64,000 bases of DNA, taken from positions 48,118,784-48,182,783 of the forward strand of contig OX326959.1 of NCBI GenBank assembly GCA_946800325.1, in the 5' to 3' direction. The translations under genes and the position numbers were made by a program. The notes under the pieces are model-generated. The model was not told where the DNA came from. It saw nothing but the letters and a program-made list of their open reading frames with translations, and searched no databases. Positions within the stretch are counted from its first letter, which is position 1. Every line of letters starts with the position of its first letter. This DNA comes from Luzula sylvatica (lineage: Eukaryota; Streptophyta; Magnoliopsida; Poales; Juncaceae). This document shows positions 48,446-60,861 of the stretch, in pieces.

Positions 48446-49450
48446 TCATCTCAGAGTGTTAGTGATCATGATTAAGGCCATGACTATGGCTTGATCCATA
48501 CCGGGTTCCACCGTTAATGTTAACACATCTTCATCAAGCATTGTTTTCTTCGAATTACTGAATTTTCTACTGACCTGCATTGCATTGATTTACAAGTCAA
48601 CTCATTTCTCATTGCATTCTAATTTATTATTCAATAGGTTAATATCAAAATATATGTAAATTAATCAAATATGAACTTCTTTCTGTAAATTAAACAATGT
48701 ATATATTTTTCTTTGTTTATTATCACTGATAGTTGATACGAATATCATATCTGATTCGATATATATAGTCGATGAATATCATATCTAATGTAACAAGTTA
48801 TATATAGTGCAAATATCATATGTTACTACCTGGGCAACAAGCGACTCATCTGAAGATCGTTGTATTATCGCCCACCGTTCATGCCGACTCCGCGACCAGC
48901 TCAACTTGAACGGATAATTTTGATCACCTCCTGAAACCCTGTTTACAGTACTCGCTGAAACAGTACAAGAACAATTATGCGAGTCCTTTGTAACGTGTAA
49001 AAGGGGTTCTTGTTCTCTCAGGATGCCAGTATTAGTATTTGTATCTCCTTTGTATATCTTCCAGCTTTCTACTAGGCTCAAAATCTGAAAAGAAACCAAT
49101 TTGTCGAACATCTGAATACATTCATATACATTTGATAAAATTAAAATCAATATGTCTAGTTTCTGAGATTCATGTATAACATATACCTTTCTGCAACGAT
49201 GTATAGTGAGAAGAACATGACCAGTGGAACCCATGAGGGCCATTTCGTCATTTCTCCATCTGTCATGCGTGTAGTTGTCTACACGAAAAATTATGCGCCC
49301 ATCATAATTATCATATACGGTATATCCTTTTCCGTTGAAGAGTAGAGACTTGCACCACACAGTTAGATTCACGGCAGATCGAGAGCAAAGATCCGGAAAG
49401 TATGAAATGTTAGGGTTAGGGTTAGGGTTTGAGTTGGAACTGATCTCCAT
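48446..49450 (-). CDS. LOR: LURP-one-related (LOR) protein
   Basis: Three exons, 49187-49450, 48830-49084 and 48446-48574, give 215 aa (donors GTATAT and GTAGTA, acceptors ttttcag and aatgcag, all phase 0). The fold motifs are those of the tubby-C-terminal-like LOR family: LTVWCKSLLFNGKGYTVYDN, then RIIFRVDNY, GSTGHVLLTIHRCRK, LSLVESWKIYKG, and last-exon VSRKF..EDVLTLTVEPGMDQAIVMAL. The last exon is short and replaces a read-through stop just past 48830. LORs are small soluble beta-barrel proteins; the founding member LURP1 contributes to basal defence against oomycetes in Arabidopsis. The N-terminal Asn/Pro run (SNSNPNPNPN) is a small codon repeat. Confidence 0.9.
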
Positions 49451-49618
49451 ATGATCGTATGAAATGTTAAGTTTGTAAAGGTTTTCGGGGTTGTGATAAA
49501 TTAGCTTCTCTCTGTGGTTTAGTTGTGGCTTGTGAGAAGTAAAATACTATATAAGGACTATTATTTATGCTTTAATAATTGAGGCATTTTAGTCGTACGT
49601 AGATTAGGAAAAGAATAA

Positions 49619-49867
49619 TTATACCTTGCCTCTCAAATTCCGCCCAACATCCTCTATATCACCAATTAACAATTAATTAATATAATAATTAAAAAAAAAA
49701 CATTCTATTAATGATTAATTGATATTGATTAAAAATTGTTAATTCATATGTATTTTAATTATATATCGATTAATCGTTAACGGATGTATTTTTATTAATT
49801 ATCATGTTAATTAATTGTTAATTGATGATATAAATGATGTTGGGGGAATTTGAGGGACACCGTATAT
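49619..49867. mobile_element. AT-rich MITE upstream of the LOR gene
   Basis: Ends ttataccttgcctctcaaat and, from the right, atatacggtgtccctcaaat; next inside, 'ccgcccaacatcctctatat' and 'cccccaacatcatttatatc'. The core has attaatgattaattgat words. It lies about 170 bp upstream of the LOR start. Confidence 0.7.
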
Positions 49868-50299
49868 GATATATGGCCTCTCAGGAAAAGGAAAATGATT
49901 AACATGAGTTGAATGATATATTCAAACTCTCAAACTCTTATCTCTCTCATGTTCTGAGAGGATGTCAATATAATTTGGAGTCAAATACCGCAATTTGAGA
50001 TGGTGTGTTGCCATTTCGCCATGTAGAATTTAATCACACTTATTTTGTACTGATCTCTGGGCATTCACAAGAAATCCGTTAGCAATTTTATTTCAATTAT
50101 CGGATAATATCATGTGGGATAATATTATGTGGTATGATCTCGTTCGTTGATTTAAACATGATTTTATGTTCGTTCTTAACTATTTATGTGTCATTAGTTT
50201 GGTTGTTTTAAACAATCTCATTAAGTCATGTCATCGTAGTAGTACATATAGTGCGATTAAAATCCAACGATTGATAGTATATTCAAGAGTGGTGATAGA
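49868..50299. other. Intergenic, nothing recognised
   Basis: AT-rich sequence with no domain-bearing frame. Confidence 0.5.
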
Positions 50300-50541
50300 C
50301 ATCACCCTTAGAATCCCCTAGCACAATTGATGTGTTGACAATAACATTAAATTTGACCCAATTGATCGATTTCACCATTTACCACATGTTAAACGTGTGA
50401 AATTTAATTAAAATATAATAAAATAAATAAGTTAGGTTTACCACCTGATAAACCTAAGATGTAAAATTTGCTATTATTAAACGTATTAAATGCATATTTG
50501 CCAACACATCAAGCTTTCTGGGGGATTTTAGAGGGGACAAG
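50300..50541. mobile_element. AT-rich MITE
   Basis: Ends catcacccttagaatcccct and, from the right, ttgtcccctctaaaatcccc; next inside, 'aattgatgtgttgac' and 'gcttgatgtgttggc'. Non-coding. Confidence 0.65.
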
Positions 50542-50879
50542 TATAATTTTTCTATATTCAATTATATCAAAAGAATTAATACAAAGCGAGATTAAGTAAA
50601 ACATCACTATTATCTATATAATCATAAAATTTAAAGAATCATCGTGTTATAATGGATCATATTAAATTAATATTACCAAATATTTTTTATTGACAAAATA
50701 ATGGTTTTTAATCATATATTGTGCATCTCATACTAAAACATATAACTAAATCCATTTTAATTTTCTCTTTGTTTTCAGTTTCTTATTAATATGGTCTATC
50801 GACAACTTTTTCCTAACTATAATTTTTGAAGAACAAAAAATTGTGAATTATATATAATTGATTTTTAATGTTATTAGTA

Positions 50880-52296
50880 TATTATTATCATTATACTATT
50901 ATTATTATTGTAATTGTTATTATGAATTAATTAAATATATAATTTTAGTAGTATAATATAATTCTATTTGTCCAAAGAAAAACTTTGGAATGATACCATT
51001 CAAAAAATAATAAAAATGAGTAGAATTGACCTATCAAAACATAAATAATTTCTTAAACTTATAAATACATATAAAATAGTATTGATATTTTCTAAAATCT
51101 AGATTTGTAAACACCATATGATATTAAATATTTTTAATTATATATTTTTTTATTTTAGTTTTATATTAAATATTTTTAATTATTATTTCTATTAAATATG
51201 ATATCATTTTTAATTTAATTGTGTTTTGTACCAAATGAACATTTTACTAACAATATATAATCAAAGATGTCATGATGTCACTATATTTACGATACATATA
51301 TAAGTAGTAAGATTCATTACTTTTGTTTGATATTATACGAGATATTCGAAAATTTATTTTATGATGACATGATTACTATATTTTTTTTAGAAATGACGAG
51401 TCATTTGATAGAATTCTTATGCATAATAATTGTATATGGATGAGTTATGAAAATATAATAAAAATAATAAATTGTGATATTTTTACTTTCAAATTTATAT
51501 CGTTACTGTCATTAGAGCTGGCAAAATCTGACCCGACCCGTCCGAACCCGAAAATATTGAAAAGTCAACGACCCGAACCCGAAACCGAAACCGAATGACC
51601 CGAACCCGAAATCGATCCGAAACCGAATGACCCGAATCCGAAACCGACCCGAAACCGAATGACCCGAACCCGAAAGACCCGAAGCCCGAACGACCCGAAA
51701 CCCGAACTAACCCGAAACCTGAATGACCTGACACTCACGACCCGAATGACCCGAAATTCACGACCCGAATGATCCGAAAATTAAAATATTATTGTTAAAA
51801 TCAATATAATATTGCTAAAATATCTCGGAATCAATAAAATAAATCAGAAATTATCCCAAAACTAAATTTTTGAAAATCGAATGATTCGAAATCAAATTTT
51901 GTGAAATCTGAATTACCCGAAAATCAAAATAGTCACGACCCGAATGACCCGAAAACCGAAACGACCCGAACCCAATGACCCGAAAACCGAAACGACCCGA
52001 ACCCAATGATCCGAAAACCGAAACGACCCGAAACCGAATGACCCGAAACCCGAATGATCCGAACCCGAACGACCCGAAACCCGAACGACCCGCGACCCGA
52101 TGACCCGAACGACCCGCAACCCGAAACGATCCGAACCCGAAATGATCCGAACCTGAAATGATCCGACCCGAACCCGACCCGACCCGACCCGCCCTATTGC
52201 CACCTCTAACTGTCATCATAAATAACAGTACATCTTATTAAAATAAAATTGTATTTACTTGCAGCGTAGTTAGTGCAAGCATTTTTCTAGTATATA
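50880..52296 (+). mobile_element. Helitron-like remnant interrupted by a hAT element
   Basis: The AT-rich body at 51050-51300 resembles 20470-20680 of the Helitron-like element there. The right end reads gtagttagtgcaagcatttt then tCTAG|T near 52290. The hAT at 51513-52208 is inserted within it. The terminal hairpin is poor and the 5' border unknown, so this is tentative. Confidence 0.35.
51513..52208. mobile_element. Non-autonomous hAT element, 696 bp
   Basis: Ends tagagctggcaaaatctgac and, from the right, tagaggtggcaatagggcgg. Flanks are actgtcat on both sides (51505-51512, 52209-52216), a perfect 8-bp duplication. Long arrays of cccgaac/gacccga words fill both subterminal zones, leaving a short AT-rich centre. 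Confidence 0.9.
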
Positions 52297-53724
52297 AGTG
52301 AATTCTCGATGTAAATTTTCTTATGAGATCATTATGATGTCAATATATTTCATCCACAGATTGTCTATATAGAATCGGTGAATTGTATCGAGAATTGTAG
52401 GAATAATAATTATTTACTTGAAATGCATTGGTGTACACCTTTGCTGCCAGATTATGCCACCGCTGGATGCGACCAGCTTCGTGGCCAACGTTTGCGAGTC
52501 GGCAACTAGCGCACAAAAAGCTTTTTCTCTAAATCCAAGTAAGATTTGTCGTATTTCTTTGTGTAATATACAAATTTTCTCTAAATCCAAGTAAGATCAT
52601 TAAATTAAGTAAAATTTAGCAAATTCAAAGTTTTCAAGAAAATTTCAATATATATATAGAGTATATTTTAACTAATTTGAACATTTTTTTTGTTAAAGAA
52701 ATGCTATTTTAATTTCATGACCTCTTGACAGCATTTGTCATATACCCCCAAAATCTTAGGACCGGCCTGTTATATGATGCATAATTAACATATTAGTTTT
52801 ACTGATTATCACATACTAATTAGTCCACAAATTAATTATTTTTGTTAATTAACTACCACGTAGAAGATCTGTAGGTGGAATCTAAATTCATAGGGCTAAA
52901 GTAAAAATTCCTTCCCTTAAAAGGCTGCGCATGCCTTCAAAATCTACAAGACGTATGTGGATTAAATTTCCTCCATGAATGGTTACTTTAGTTTTTACTC
53001 AAATTATTTTTTTCTAATTTATTATATTTTGAAATAATTGCCAAATTCATTATTTCCTAAATGATTGGCAAATCAAACTAATCATTATTGTTGTTTTGAA
53101 ATCAACGAAAGTGCTTTTTTGTTGAGATGTCACAATGAATTTTCGCAAATTGCACGTTGCATTTTGATTGTCTCTCTCAATTCAGAGGTGGTGGTTGTAA
53201 AATTAGTTAAAACTGCAAATAAAATTGTTTGTCATGCTTGCAAATACAGTAAACAAATGTGCTTGTTCGAAAAAAATGCCACCTTTTTGACATTTCTGAA
53301 ATGTCATTTTTGAACTCATATTAATCCATGTTGCGTGTTCAAAGGAGAATCGAATCTTAGTTTGACTTGATGAAAGTGAATGCATACAATAACTATATGC
53401 TTGTAAACAATGAATAATCTCTTTTTTGTGCGAAAGAAATAGAGTAGGCTCAACAATGAATAATCTCGGTTAGAAAGAAGTGTAGTACTTAAAAAAGAAA
53501 CAAAAAATATAATAAAAAAAATATTCATATGTGAAGGGTTTTTAATATGGCAAACATATTTTCTAACTTAGATTTTATTTTCTTGAAGACAAGCTGAAAA
53601 AAATGATAATTGGCAAGTTTTATTCATGACTCGTAACTTGGGAGAGAGACGTGGATCGATAACAGCTCGCTCGAAGCAGCTCGAGTTAATTTAAAGCAAA
53701 GCATAGTGTAGGAGCGGTCTTAGG
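52297..53724. other. Intergenic, no supported gene
   Basis: A short minus-strand open patch near 52420-52540 has balanced composition but no recognisable domain. The rest is AT-rich, with MITE-like words at about 52790-52920. Confidence 0.4.
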
Positions 53725-53920
53725 CATAGTTGAAAAACTCGACTAGTAAGTTGGAATTCTGCCGAGTTGACTCGGCCTACAACTCGGACTGTGTAAAATT
53801 AGGAATTTTGACTGGGTGAGTTAGGATGGAACTCGGGATAATTCGGTTTACTCCAATCCACTCGAACACAAATTTTAATTCAATAATTATTATACTATTA
53901 TTAATTATTTGTACATTGTT
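53725..53920. mobile_element. Truncated copy of the 'aaaactcgac' hAT-like family
   Basis: catagttgaaaaactcgact, then 'ttctgccgagttgac', parallels the left end of 32845-34042 for about 180 bp and then diverges. No matching right end was found. Confidence 0.45.
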
Positions 53921-54468
53921 GTTGCGTTTCGAAGTATATGATCCAAATACGCATTAGCAATGACAGCAAGCGCACGATAATATAGTTGTTGTACTTAAAT
54001 TCTCGTATACACAGTGAGGGATTGAGTACTAGTTGCAATCGAAATGGACAATTCGTTTCGGGTCGAATAGTTGTTGGTTTTGTGCCAGAACTAGAGGGTC
54101 ACTAACAAAAGATGTACAATCGGGAGGATAAATTTGGTCATGGATGGAGAATCTAGGGCATTTCAGGTTACTAAACGAGAAATGTGTTTTCTAATGTATT
54201 GATACAAAAGAAATTATACCATGTATCCGAGATTCTCTCCAAATTTGCTGATTGAATCAACAAAAGATATATTATTATTGTAGTAAAATATCAATATAAT
54301 ATAATATAATATAATATATTTAATTTTAATATAATATTTATTTTACAAGTTATTAGTTAATATATAATATGATACATAATTAAAAAAATAAATTTCATTT
54401 CCAAACATTTTTTAATTTCCTTCACATTAAACAATAAATTTTACTTTCCATTATCTAACAATCTACCA
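53921..54468. other. Intergenic, nothing recognised
   Basis: AT-rich, with a taatataatataa run at about 54295-54320. Confidence 0.5.
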
Positions 54469-54476
54469 CACATAAG

Positions 54477-55686
54477 CAATGTTGTAAAATACGGGAAACG
54501 GTACGGAACGGTCGGGGACCGTAAAACGGGATTACCGTAAAACGGTGAAAAAACGGTCACCGAAATCGGTAATAATTTAATTAAAATTTATAAATAAAAC
54601 AAAAAAAAATATAATAATTTAATTTTTTAATAGCAAAAAAAATAACATAAACAATATCCAACATCAAATCCAAACATAAATTAAATAGACTAAACATTGA
54701 TTAAGCATAGATTAAGCAAAAATTAAGCATCACAAATTCTAAACATAAATAACATAAATAACATAAACAATATCCAACATCAAATCCAACACCGAAATCG
54801 GAATTGATCCCTCGACGAATTCCACAATCTCCTCATCCTTCCCTGCGAAAATCGAAATTCCACAATCTCCTCATCGATTCTGCGAAAATCGATTCTGCGA
54901 AATTCCACAATCTCCTCATCGATTCTGCGAAAATTCGATTCTGCGAAATTCCACAATCTCCTCATCCCTCGACGAATTCCACAATCTCCTCATCGATTCT
55001 GGGGCCAGTCGAAAATCGAAATCCTTCCCTGCGAAAATCGAAATTACCCCAGTGGCCCAGCCAGTCGAGGCTTCAATCGAAGTTACCCCAACACAGATTC
55101 GAGAGAGAGAGAGAAGAGTACCTGTGTCCCGTGCTGACTTCAAGCGAGGCGAGAGAGAGAGCAAGATGATCGATCTGTTCTGACTTCGAGAGGGACTTCG
55201 ACAGGGACTTCGAGTCTCGAGAGGGCTGCAACCTTTCGCCGCGAGAGAGAGAGAGAGAGCAAGCAAAGCTTCGAGCGAGAGAGAGCAAGCGAGGACTGCG
55301 AGGCGATCGGTTCAACTTCTGACTTCGAGCGAGAGAGAGAGAGAGGTGAGGCCGCGAGCAGTGAGGACTGAGGAGAGTGAGAGAGACGAAGTCACGAGAG
55401 TGATGACTGAGTGGGCTGTGTACAAATTACAAAAAGAATGGGCTGTATACAATAAATAAAATAAAAAAAATTATTGGGCCGAAAAAACAAGTGGGCTGAA
55501 ATTTTTGTTGTGAAAAACGACCGTTTTTCGGTCCGAAAAACGTTTTTCGCCAAAAAAAACGGTCAAACACGTAAAAAAACGTTTGGCCGTTTTTTCCAAC
55601 CGTCTTGTAAAGAACGGAACGTTTTTCCACCGAAACACCATTTTTTCACCGTTTTTCACCGTTTTTCGCCGTTTTTTACAACACTG
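54477..55686. mobile_element. Non-autonomous hAT element with CAATGTTG-type ends, 1210 bp
   Basis: Ends caatgttgtaaaatacggga and, from the right, cagtgttgtaaaaaacggcg. Flanks cacataag (54469-54476) and caccgaag (55687-55694) share 6 of 8 bases. Subterminal aaacggt/ccgttttt words repeat. The core has a ~50-bp repeat (ccacaatctcctcatcgatt, 54830-55000) followed by a gagagaga-rich, GC-richer segment (55080-55400). No transposase. Confidence 0.8.
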
Positions 55687-55694
55687 CACCGAAG

Positions 55695-57003
55695 TGACCG
55701 AACAACACATGTAAGAAATATATGTCCATCAGATAAATCATCCTCACATCATTTTCTCTAGACACTACAAAAATCCTTCAATATCTTTCAAAATCTCTTA
55801 CATCAAACGGCCCCACCAAGCACAAGATACAGCCTATCGAAAACATGTAGATATAGGATAGTGATATTGGCATGAAAAATAAATATTACATACATAAAAT
55901 TTCATTTAAATTTGACATGAATTAAAAATAAAATTACCGTTTCAAATTAAAATTTTCTGTTTCAAATAATATTATTTCCTGTCAATATCATTATCCATAT
56001 ATATAACAAATAAAAAAATTGAAAAAAACATGTGAAAAGTAATTAGCATACAGGAATCAAATCTTGCCTAGTGGTGCGGGGCTTTTATTAGTTTAGTGCA
56101 GAGAAGAGAGAAGAAACATCCATAATGTACATGTGACCACGAAAATATTCTTAGAAAATCACAAATATTGAAGAATTCTTATTTTTGACAATTATTAATT
56201 TTCACAGAAAATACGTAGTGAAAGTATTGTAATACCATCACATGGGCATATATACGGACAAAGCGACACATATACGCTACAATGAACTAGTATACAAATG
56301 GGAGCAAAATCTTAATTTTTTTTTAGTGCTAGAACTAAAAAATTACCACTTCAAAAATTAATCCATAAATACATAATTTAACAGTTTAATTTATGTTTTA
56401 GTTATTTAATTTACGTTTCGATATCTAATTAAGATTTAATATCATGAAATTAAAATGTTAATTTTAAGATGTTGAATTATATACATCAAATATTCAAAGG
56501 AAAAGTCAGGAATGTCCAACATTTTTTTTTAGTGGAGAACTCCATGCAACTGACCACTTTGTTATTTTGTAAGGATATGCAAGCAATTATGCAAAAGAAA
56601 AAAAAAATATATATTTGGGCACAAAATTTGATTTGAATATCATTTGGGCCGTAGCCTATATTTCCTGTACTTAGTGACGGCCATACAATGAAAATATTTT
56701 TATAACTAATGTATATGTTTCTAATATAAAATTACATATTCCATGACACAGCTTGTGTATCTAATTATTCAATATATATATATATATATGATGCTAAAAT
56801 ACTCAAGTTATTATTAAAGTTTTTTTGAGAAAAAAGTTATTATTAAAGTAATCATACTCAAAAAATTTAGTCATTAAATTTGCATCCATATTAGTGTGTT
56901 GTCATGATTGTTTGGACCAGGTTCACTTTCAAGAGAATAAACTAATTTCGTAATTAAAAACACTAATTTTGATATAAATCTAATGAGTTCGGAGCATGTC
57001 TGA
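55695..57003. other. Intergenic, nothing recognised
   Basis: AT-rich with poly-T and (at)n runs. No domain-bearing frame. Confidence 0.5.
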
Positions 57004-57011
57004 TGCTCATC

Positions 57012-57804
57012 TAGGGATGTCAATGGGTCGGGGAATACCCGAACGGGGCGGGTATTACCCGAAAAAAAATACCCGCGGGTCGGGTATTACCCGAAAACAA
57101 AATACCCGGTCCGGGTTCGGGACGGGTTCGGACGGAGTACTACCCGCCCCGCGGGTAATCCGAACCCGAACCCGAAAATTACCCGAAGATACCCGAAGCT
57201 TCAACTCACTCACCTCCTCTCGCGTTGTGCTCTCTCACACTGTCACAGACTCACAGCGCCTTCTCTCTATCTCTCTCTCGTGTTCAGCCCTTAACCCTGA
57301 GCTCTCTCCGCTTCAACCCACGTCGTGTCGCCCAAGCTCTCTCAGCTCACTAGCTCAGGCTCCTTCAACGGCGAAGTCGTCGCCCAGTCGTCGCCGCGCC
57401 TCCTGGAAGTGGCGAACGAGCTCGTCACGGCAAAGCGAAGACCAGGCCGCACCTTCTGGAAGCGGCGATTGCTGGAACGAGCGGCGACTGCTGGAACGAG
57501 CGGCGACTGCAAAGACGAGGCCGCATCTCCTGGAACGAGCGGCGACTGCAAACCGGCGGGAACGAGCGGCGACTGCAAACCGGCGGGAACGAGCGGCGAT
57601 TCGGCGTTGTTTTCTTCAGGCGATTCGGCGTTGTTTTCGGATAACGGGCATACCCGCGGGTAACGGGTTATCCGCGGGTTCGGGTTCGGGTATCATTTTG
57701 TACCCGCGGGTATGTTGATTTCGGGTTCGGATAATACCCGAAATTTTCGGGTTCGGGTATGGGAAAGGGTTACCCGAACCCGACCCGCCCCGTTGACATC
57801 CCTA
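57012..57804. mobile_element. Non-autonomous hAT element, 793 bp
   Basis: Ends tagggatgtcaatgggtcgg and, from the right, tagggatgtcaacggggcgg. Flanks are tgctcatc on both sides (57004-57011, 57805-57812), a perfect 8-bp duplication. Subterminal cgggtat/tacccg arrays. The core (57200-57620) is exon-like in composition and includes a 'gaacgagcggcgactgc' tandem repeat. Confidence 0.92.
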
Positions 57805-57812
57805 TGCTCATC

Positions 57813-58304
57813 GAACCAAATCAGGTCCATGCACATTCTAAGCCGTTAGAATTCACCAAGTTAAATCGTAATGAGATCAAATTTAACATTTGTTTGTTTC
57901 CTCTATTAGTCAAATATAGAAATCAATCTTGCCTTTAGACGTAGAAGGCTTTTTCTCCTTCTCTCTCTTGTTCTGTATTTGTTTTATAATTATGGTCTAC
58001 TACAATCGAGAGATTCATTTCGTGGATTTGTTGTGATATTACCATGAATATGGTTAATTTTTGGGTCATTCTTTTACGCATTTTTGTTTTGTCTCATGCT
58101 AAAGTATATAAACCAAATTTATGAATTATTCCAAATCTATAAACCACGTTAAAAAGTAATATATTAGCATTCTAAATCTACAAAGTGTTACAAATACATA
58201 TATCAGATTTATGTATCGTACAAATTTATAATATTCAAAATTTATACACATAAAAACAGTCCTCTAAAGTATAATTCAAATACATGTATAGTCTAAATCA
58301 TAGT
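57813..58304. other. Intergenic, nothing recognised
   Basis: AT-rich, no supported gene. Confidence 0.5.
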
Positions 58305-58506
58305 TTTGAAAGTTGGGATCGGAGTCGCTCGACACTCACGTAGTAAGAATCGCCTGAGTCGGATCGGAATCGGCCGAATCGGATCGTAGATTCGGACTTT
58401 TTAAAAAAATGTCATTTTAAATTATAAAATTGAAAAATATAAAACAATGGAAAGATATCAAAGAAGCACAAATTCGATTTTTTGTTTTAATAATATTCAT
58501 TTTTTA
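58305..58506. mobile_element. Possible hAT-like left end
   Basis: catagttttgaaagttggga, then a gatcgga/gaatcgg word array, looks like the terminus of a hAT-like family. No matching right end was found; the MULE at 58516 may have split it. Confidence 0.3.
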
Positions 58507-58515
58507 TAATTTTTA

Positions 58516-58833
58516 GAAAAAAATACACTTTTGCCCCCCAATCTTTTCCAAAAAGTACACTTTGCCTCCCAAACAAAAATCTGCACCTTTTTGTCCCCCA
58601 ATGTTTCAAAAATTGTTCAACTTGCCTCCTCCGTCCATTTGCTGTTAAAACCTCAGTTAACTGATGATGTGGCGTGCTGAGTAGGATACAAATATGATGA
58701 CATGACAACTGAACCCATTAAATCCAAACCCGACCCAATTAAATCCCAACTCGATCCGATAACCCAAATAACCTCAACAACCCCCTCTCTCTCTCTCTCT
58801 TTCTCTCCCTTTCTCTTTCTCTCCCTCTCTCCG

Positions 58834-58886
<53 letters not shown>

Positions 58887-59795
58887 CGCGTTAAACTATT
58901 AAACTAAACAGATTCAGATGTTCAACTTTGAAATTCAATAACAAATGGAAAAATGAACCAAATGAGATGCAACAAATTTGTACAGAAACTAGAGAGATTC
59001 AAGATTATGAAACATATTTTTATTAGATTAAACAGACCTAGAACTATTTTTAAACCATTTATCAAAACTGATCAGACAGTTAATAGATTCAACACAAAAT
59101 ATTCTTAACTAAATCATAAACTTCAAACACGCAACAAATAACAAGTAAAAAGGGGGTTTCAAAGATTCAAATAAGATCTAAATCTAAATAACACACAGAA
59201 ATGATCTAAACAAACTTGAAAAATACAAAACTGGAAAATATCAAAAATAACCCTCTAAAGAAAGATAATACCAAATCTGAGAATGGAGGTTGGAGATGAA
59301 GGTGGAGATGATCTGGCTAGCTCCCATGGTCTGTTGTCACCCCAATGAAGCTGCCAGGAGGGAGATGAGAAGCTTGGAGGTCGTCAATGGCGATGTCAAT
59401 CCTGTCACGAAGCCAAAACAGGGAAAGTTCGAGTCTTCGGCTTGAATCGATGCAATTGAGCGTCTAGGAAGCTTCAATGGGTGGGTAAGAGTGTGTAGAG
59501 TGAGTGAATTTGATTGGGGATGAACTGAGATGGAGGATTGAGGTCAGGACTTGGCTGGATTGGGGTGCTGGAGAGAAAGCTCGAAGCTTTGCTCAAACCA
59601 GCAATGGTGGAGGTGAAAGAGAGTATCAGGGAGGGTGAGAGAGAAGAGAGTGAGGGAAGAAAGAAAGAAGGTTCAGGGGCTGCTGATTTTCCTCGCGACG
59701 GAGAAGCTATTGTAATACTCTGCTCGCTACTCTGCAGATAATCTGAGAAAGAGAAAGGGAGAGAAAGAGAGAGAGAGAGAGGGGACGGAGAGAGG

Positions 59796-59841
<46 letters not shown>

Positions 59842-60111
59842 CTGTTGAGGTTATTTGGGTTATCGGGTCGGGTTGGGATTTAATTGGGTCGGGTTTGGAT
59901 TTAATGGGTTCAGTTGTCATGTCACCATTATTTGTATCCTACTCAGCACGCCACATCATCAGTTAACTGAGATTTTAACACCAAATGGACGGGGGACAAG
60001 TTGAACAATTTTTGAAATATTGGGGGGCAAAATTGTGCAGATTTTTGTTTGGGGGGCAAAGTGCACTTTTTGGAAAAGATTGGGGGGGGGGGGCAAAAGT
60101 GTACTTTTCTC
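58516..60111. mobile_element. MULE-like element, 1596 bp, with ~365-bp terminal inverted repeats
   Basis: Left arm starts gaaaaaaatacacttttgcc; right arm read inward starts gagaaaagtacacttttgcc. The arms stay highly similar for about 265 bp and then run into (ct)n/(ga)n tracts. Flanks are taattttta on both sides (58507-58515, 60112-60120), a perfect 9-bp duplication. GA(G)AAAA termini, long arms and a 9-bp target are classic Mutator-like features. The ~860-bp core (58890-59745) contains balanced-composition sequence that could be captured, but no transposase domain. Confidence 0.9.
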
Positions 60112-60120
60112 TAATTTTTA

Positions 60121-60565
60121 ATATAGATTGACGGTTCAAATCATTTAAACAAACATTATTACAAATAAAAATAAGAAAAAAAATACATTTCAAATAGGGA
60201 AAAATATATCAATACAAAAAAAAATTAAAATATTTATTTTAAATAAAAATAAAATTTGGAAAAAAAACAAGAAATCTTTTAAAAAATATGAAAATAATTT
60301 TAGAAGAATATTATTAAAAGTGAAAAAATCAATGTTTCAAAGAGAGAAAAAAAAATATTGCACGTAGAGATCCAAAAGATGGATCTTTATTATTATTTAT
60401 TAGAATAAAATTTATTGTTGAATTATTTGTACATATAATTTTTTCAAACAAAAACTAAACATCTTAATTAATTGTATTGTGTTAATGTACTAGTTTGTAT
60501 TATTATTAATTGTCTACAAAATACTCAATTATAGTACGACCATAAGCATGTAGAAAAGAAATAAG
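60121..60565. other. Intergenic, nothing recognised
   Basis: AT-rich, A-run rich. Confidence 0.5.
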
Positions 60566-60570
60566 GAAAA

Positions 60571-60842
60571 TTATACTCCTCCCTCCAAATTCAACATCAT
60601 TTTCATGATGGAGTAAGCATGTAGTAAGCATGACATCATGAAAGTGGTGCTTACTCCTTCATGCCCCAAATTTGCACTCCAATCGAGCTCCAATTAATTT
60701 TTAATCCAAATTTTTGATAATTTTAATTGAAATTTAATTCATGACACCATTCATTAGTTTAATTAAAACATAATTAATTATAAATTAATTAAAGAAGATT
60801 TTAATTGAAGAAGAGTTTGGATGCAAATTGGAGGTCCATTTC
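60571..60842. mobile_element. Possible MITE
   Basis: Left ttatactcctccctccaaat and, from the right, gtgaaatggacctccaattt are imperfect inverted ends of the 'atactcc..caaattcaacatc' type. The core has aattaattata words. Confidence 0.35.
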
Positions 60843-60861
60843 ACCCCACTTGCATTGGGAC

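Noticed and set aside
48785..48829. Read-through end of the LOR protein into a stop at 48785
   Set aside because: A clean donor (CAG|GTAGTA) and a third exon at 48446-48574 restore the family's C-terminal strand pattern.
51495..52219. Gly/Ser/Phe/Arg-repeat frames (GFGSFGFGS)
   Set aside because: They are the translation of the cccgaa subterminal array of a hAT element.
52420..52540. Forty-codon minus-strand patch with balanced composition
   Set aside because: No domain recognised, no splice-linked neighbours, too short to support.
59474..59920. 148-codon minus-strand frame inside the MULE
   Set aside because: Half of it is the (ct)n arm encoding a Ser-Leu repeat; the rest has no recognisable domain.
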